Positions 29,199 to 30,232 of a stretch of DNA of 30,232 nt are shown piece by piece; positions within the stretch are counted from its first letter, which is position 1; the number at the start of each line of letters is the position of its first letter. The stretch spans positions 1 through 30,232 of the forward strand of contig JAFAMK010000128.1 of NCBI GenBank assembly GCA_019233415.1, written 5' to 3'. The notes beneath the pieces are model-generated. The model searched no databases, was not told the DNA's origin, and saw only the letters and a program-made list of their open reading frames with translations. This DNA is from Vulcanimicrobiota bacterium (GTDB taxonomy: Bacteria; Vulcanimicrobiota; Vulcanimicrobiia; Vulcanimicrobiales; Vulcanimicrobiaceae). A program made the position numbers and the translations under genes.

Positions 29199-30232
29199 AT
29201 GGAGGGCATCGCCCGGCTTTGGTGGGTGCTCGCGCCCGCCTGGGCGGCGCGCCTCTCGCGAGCGCTCGGCTATTCGATCGGCGACGGCGCGGAGCTGGCC
29301 GCCATTCCGCTCGCCGGCGTGCTCGTGCCGCCGGCCGGGCTCGTCGTCGGCTTCATCTGTGCGCGGATCGTTCCGGGCAACGACTCGGCGTTCACCGGTT
29401 CGCTCGCACTGACGTGCGCGATGCTGATCGTCGGCGCGATCTGCGGCGGGGCGGGCTGGTGGTGCGTCGTCGGCTTCGCGCTCGGCGACGTGACCAGCGG
29501 CCACCATCCGTATTTGCAAGGACCGGTCGACGCGGTTCTTGCGCTTGCCGTTTCGTATGCGCTGCTGTTCGCGCTCGTCGTCGGCGTGCCGCGCCTCGCG
29601 CGCGCGCTCGCCGAATCGCTGACGCCGCGCACCTGGGCGATCCCGCGCGCGCTCCTCGCGGCGGTGTTCGGCGCGGGGCTTGCATACACGTGGGCGCAGA
29701 GCGCGCCGATCCTGATTCGGCCGCTGTACATGTTCGCGCACGAGCAGCCGTCGAGCGAGATGATCCAGCCGACGCAGGCGCACCCGGGCGCCTACGCGAT
29801 CGTAGCCGCCCTTGCGATCGGCATCTTTTCGCTGTTGCGCACACCGCTCGCCGCATCGCCGGCCGGCACGCGCTGGATTCTCGCCGGCGCGCGCGCCCGC
29901 GCCGCCGCCGCAACCGTGCTTCCGCCGTGGCCGGTCGTCGCCGTGCTGCGCGCGCTGGTCACGACGATCTTCCTCGCGGGCTTGTCGACCGGACTCGCCG
30001 AGTCGTTCGTGATGTTCATCGTGCTCACCGCGATTTTCGCGCTCAACGAAATCCTCGGCATGCAGCGCACATATGTGCGCGTCATCGCGAGCATCCCCGT
30101 CGCGCTGCGCTACGCCGTGTGCGTCGCTGCCGCATTCGCGGTCGCGTGGGCGATCGTGCTCCCGCTGTTCTACGGGACGGTCACCTTCGAGCCGCTGTTG
30201 TACGCGATCGCCGCGTCGTTCCTCACCGGTGC
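29199..30232 (+). CDS. Polytopic membrane protein, truncated by window end
   Basis: An open frame from ATG 29199 runs without a stop to the last base, giving at least 344 residues. It is nearly all hydrophobic, with about eight to ten helices: IPLAGVLVPPAGLVVGFICA, ALTCAMLIVGAICGGAGWW, VLALAVSYALLFALVVGVP, then AIVAALAIGIFSLL, TTIFLAGLSTGLAESFVMFIVL and AFAVAWAIVLPLF. A soluble loop around 170-200 contains FAHEQPSSEMIQPTQAHPG. It could be a transporter or an envelope-biogenesis polytope; no family motif is certain. It starts 10 nt after the preceding membrane-protein stop, and the two are probably co-transcribed. Confidence 0.75.
   Translation, partial: MEGIARLWWVLAPAWAARLSRALGYSIGDGAELAAIPLAGVLVPPAGLVVGFICARIVPGNDSAFTGSLALTCAMLIVGAICGGAGWWCVVGFALGDVTSGHHPYLQGPVDAVLALAVSYALLFALVVGVPRLARALAESLTPRTWAIPRALLAAVFGAGLAYTWAQSAPILIRPLYMFAHEQPSSEMIQPTQAHPGAYAIVAALAIGIFSLLRTPLAASPAGTRWILAGARARAAAATVLPPWPVVAVLRALVTTIFLAGLSTGLAESFVMFIVLTAIFALNEILGMQRTYVRVIASIPVALRYAVCVAAAFAVAWAIVLPLFYGTVTFEPLLYAIAASFLTG

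Overview
The window is about 30 kb of GC-rich bacterial chromosome (roughly 68-70 % G+C by eye), densely coding, with many 4-nt ATGA/GTGA stop-start overlaps. GTG starts are common, TTG appears once and CTG probably once. There is no tRNA, rRNA, CRISPR array or intact insertion sequence. The mix of trmFO-hslV-hslU, an actinobacterial-style FHA/FHA/PP2C/SEDS cluster, a Tat-exported HiPIP and a flagellin in a genome using RHPELVEG-encoding dispersed repeats suggests a deep-branching, Terrabacteria-like lineage. Candidatus Eremiobacterota (WPS-2/Vulcanimicrobiota) is my best guess. This is inference from gene content, not a phylogenetic result.

Left part (1-11 kb), housekeeping. The 3' end of trmFO is followed by hslV-hslU (ATP-dependent protease). 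Convergent to them lie a CPBP/CAAX membrane protease and a small secreted protein. A divergent HiPIP gene ends in a good intrinsic terminator. Next comes a tightly overlapped run: def, fmt (apparently starting at CTG), rsmB, an FhaA-like FHA protein, an FhaB-like FHA protein, a PP2C-fold protein that has lost its metal-binding aspartates, a SEDS (FtsW/RodA) polymerase and a degenerate divergent polysaccharide deacetylase. The last five resemble the mycobacterial fhaA-fhaB-pstP-rodA cell-wall operon, but no Ser/Thr kinase and no PBP are seen here.

Middle part (11-18.3 kb), accessory. It holds a DUF5671 membrane protein with a partner, a lower-GC two-gene insert (epoxide hydrolase plus VOC protein), an anthrax-lethal-factor-like zincin, a metallo-beta-lactamase hydrolase, a PAS-PAS-GGDEF diguanylate cyclase and an unrecognised conserved-looking protein.

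Right-middle part (18.2-26 kb), a seven-gene catabolic operon for aerobic CoA-dependent degradation of 2-aminobenzoate (anthranilate) or a close relative. It encodes 2-aminobenzoyl-CoA monooxygenase/reductase, SDR, MarR regulator, enoyl-CoA hydratase, acyl-CoA dehydrogenase, aryl-CoA ligase and a RidA-like protein. Its promoter region is a tandem duplication carrying two identical 12-nt palindromes, which are good candidate MarR operators. A dispersed repeat sits in frame inside the monooxygenase gene.

Right end (26-30.2 kb): a small acidic ORF, a flagellin with an atypical C-terminus and no other flagellar gene nearby, a GGCT/AIG2-like protein, a cysteine dioxygenase with the Cys-Tyr cofactor pair, and two multi-pass membrane proteins, the last running off the window.
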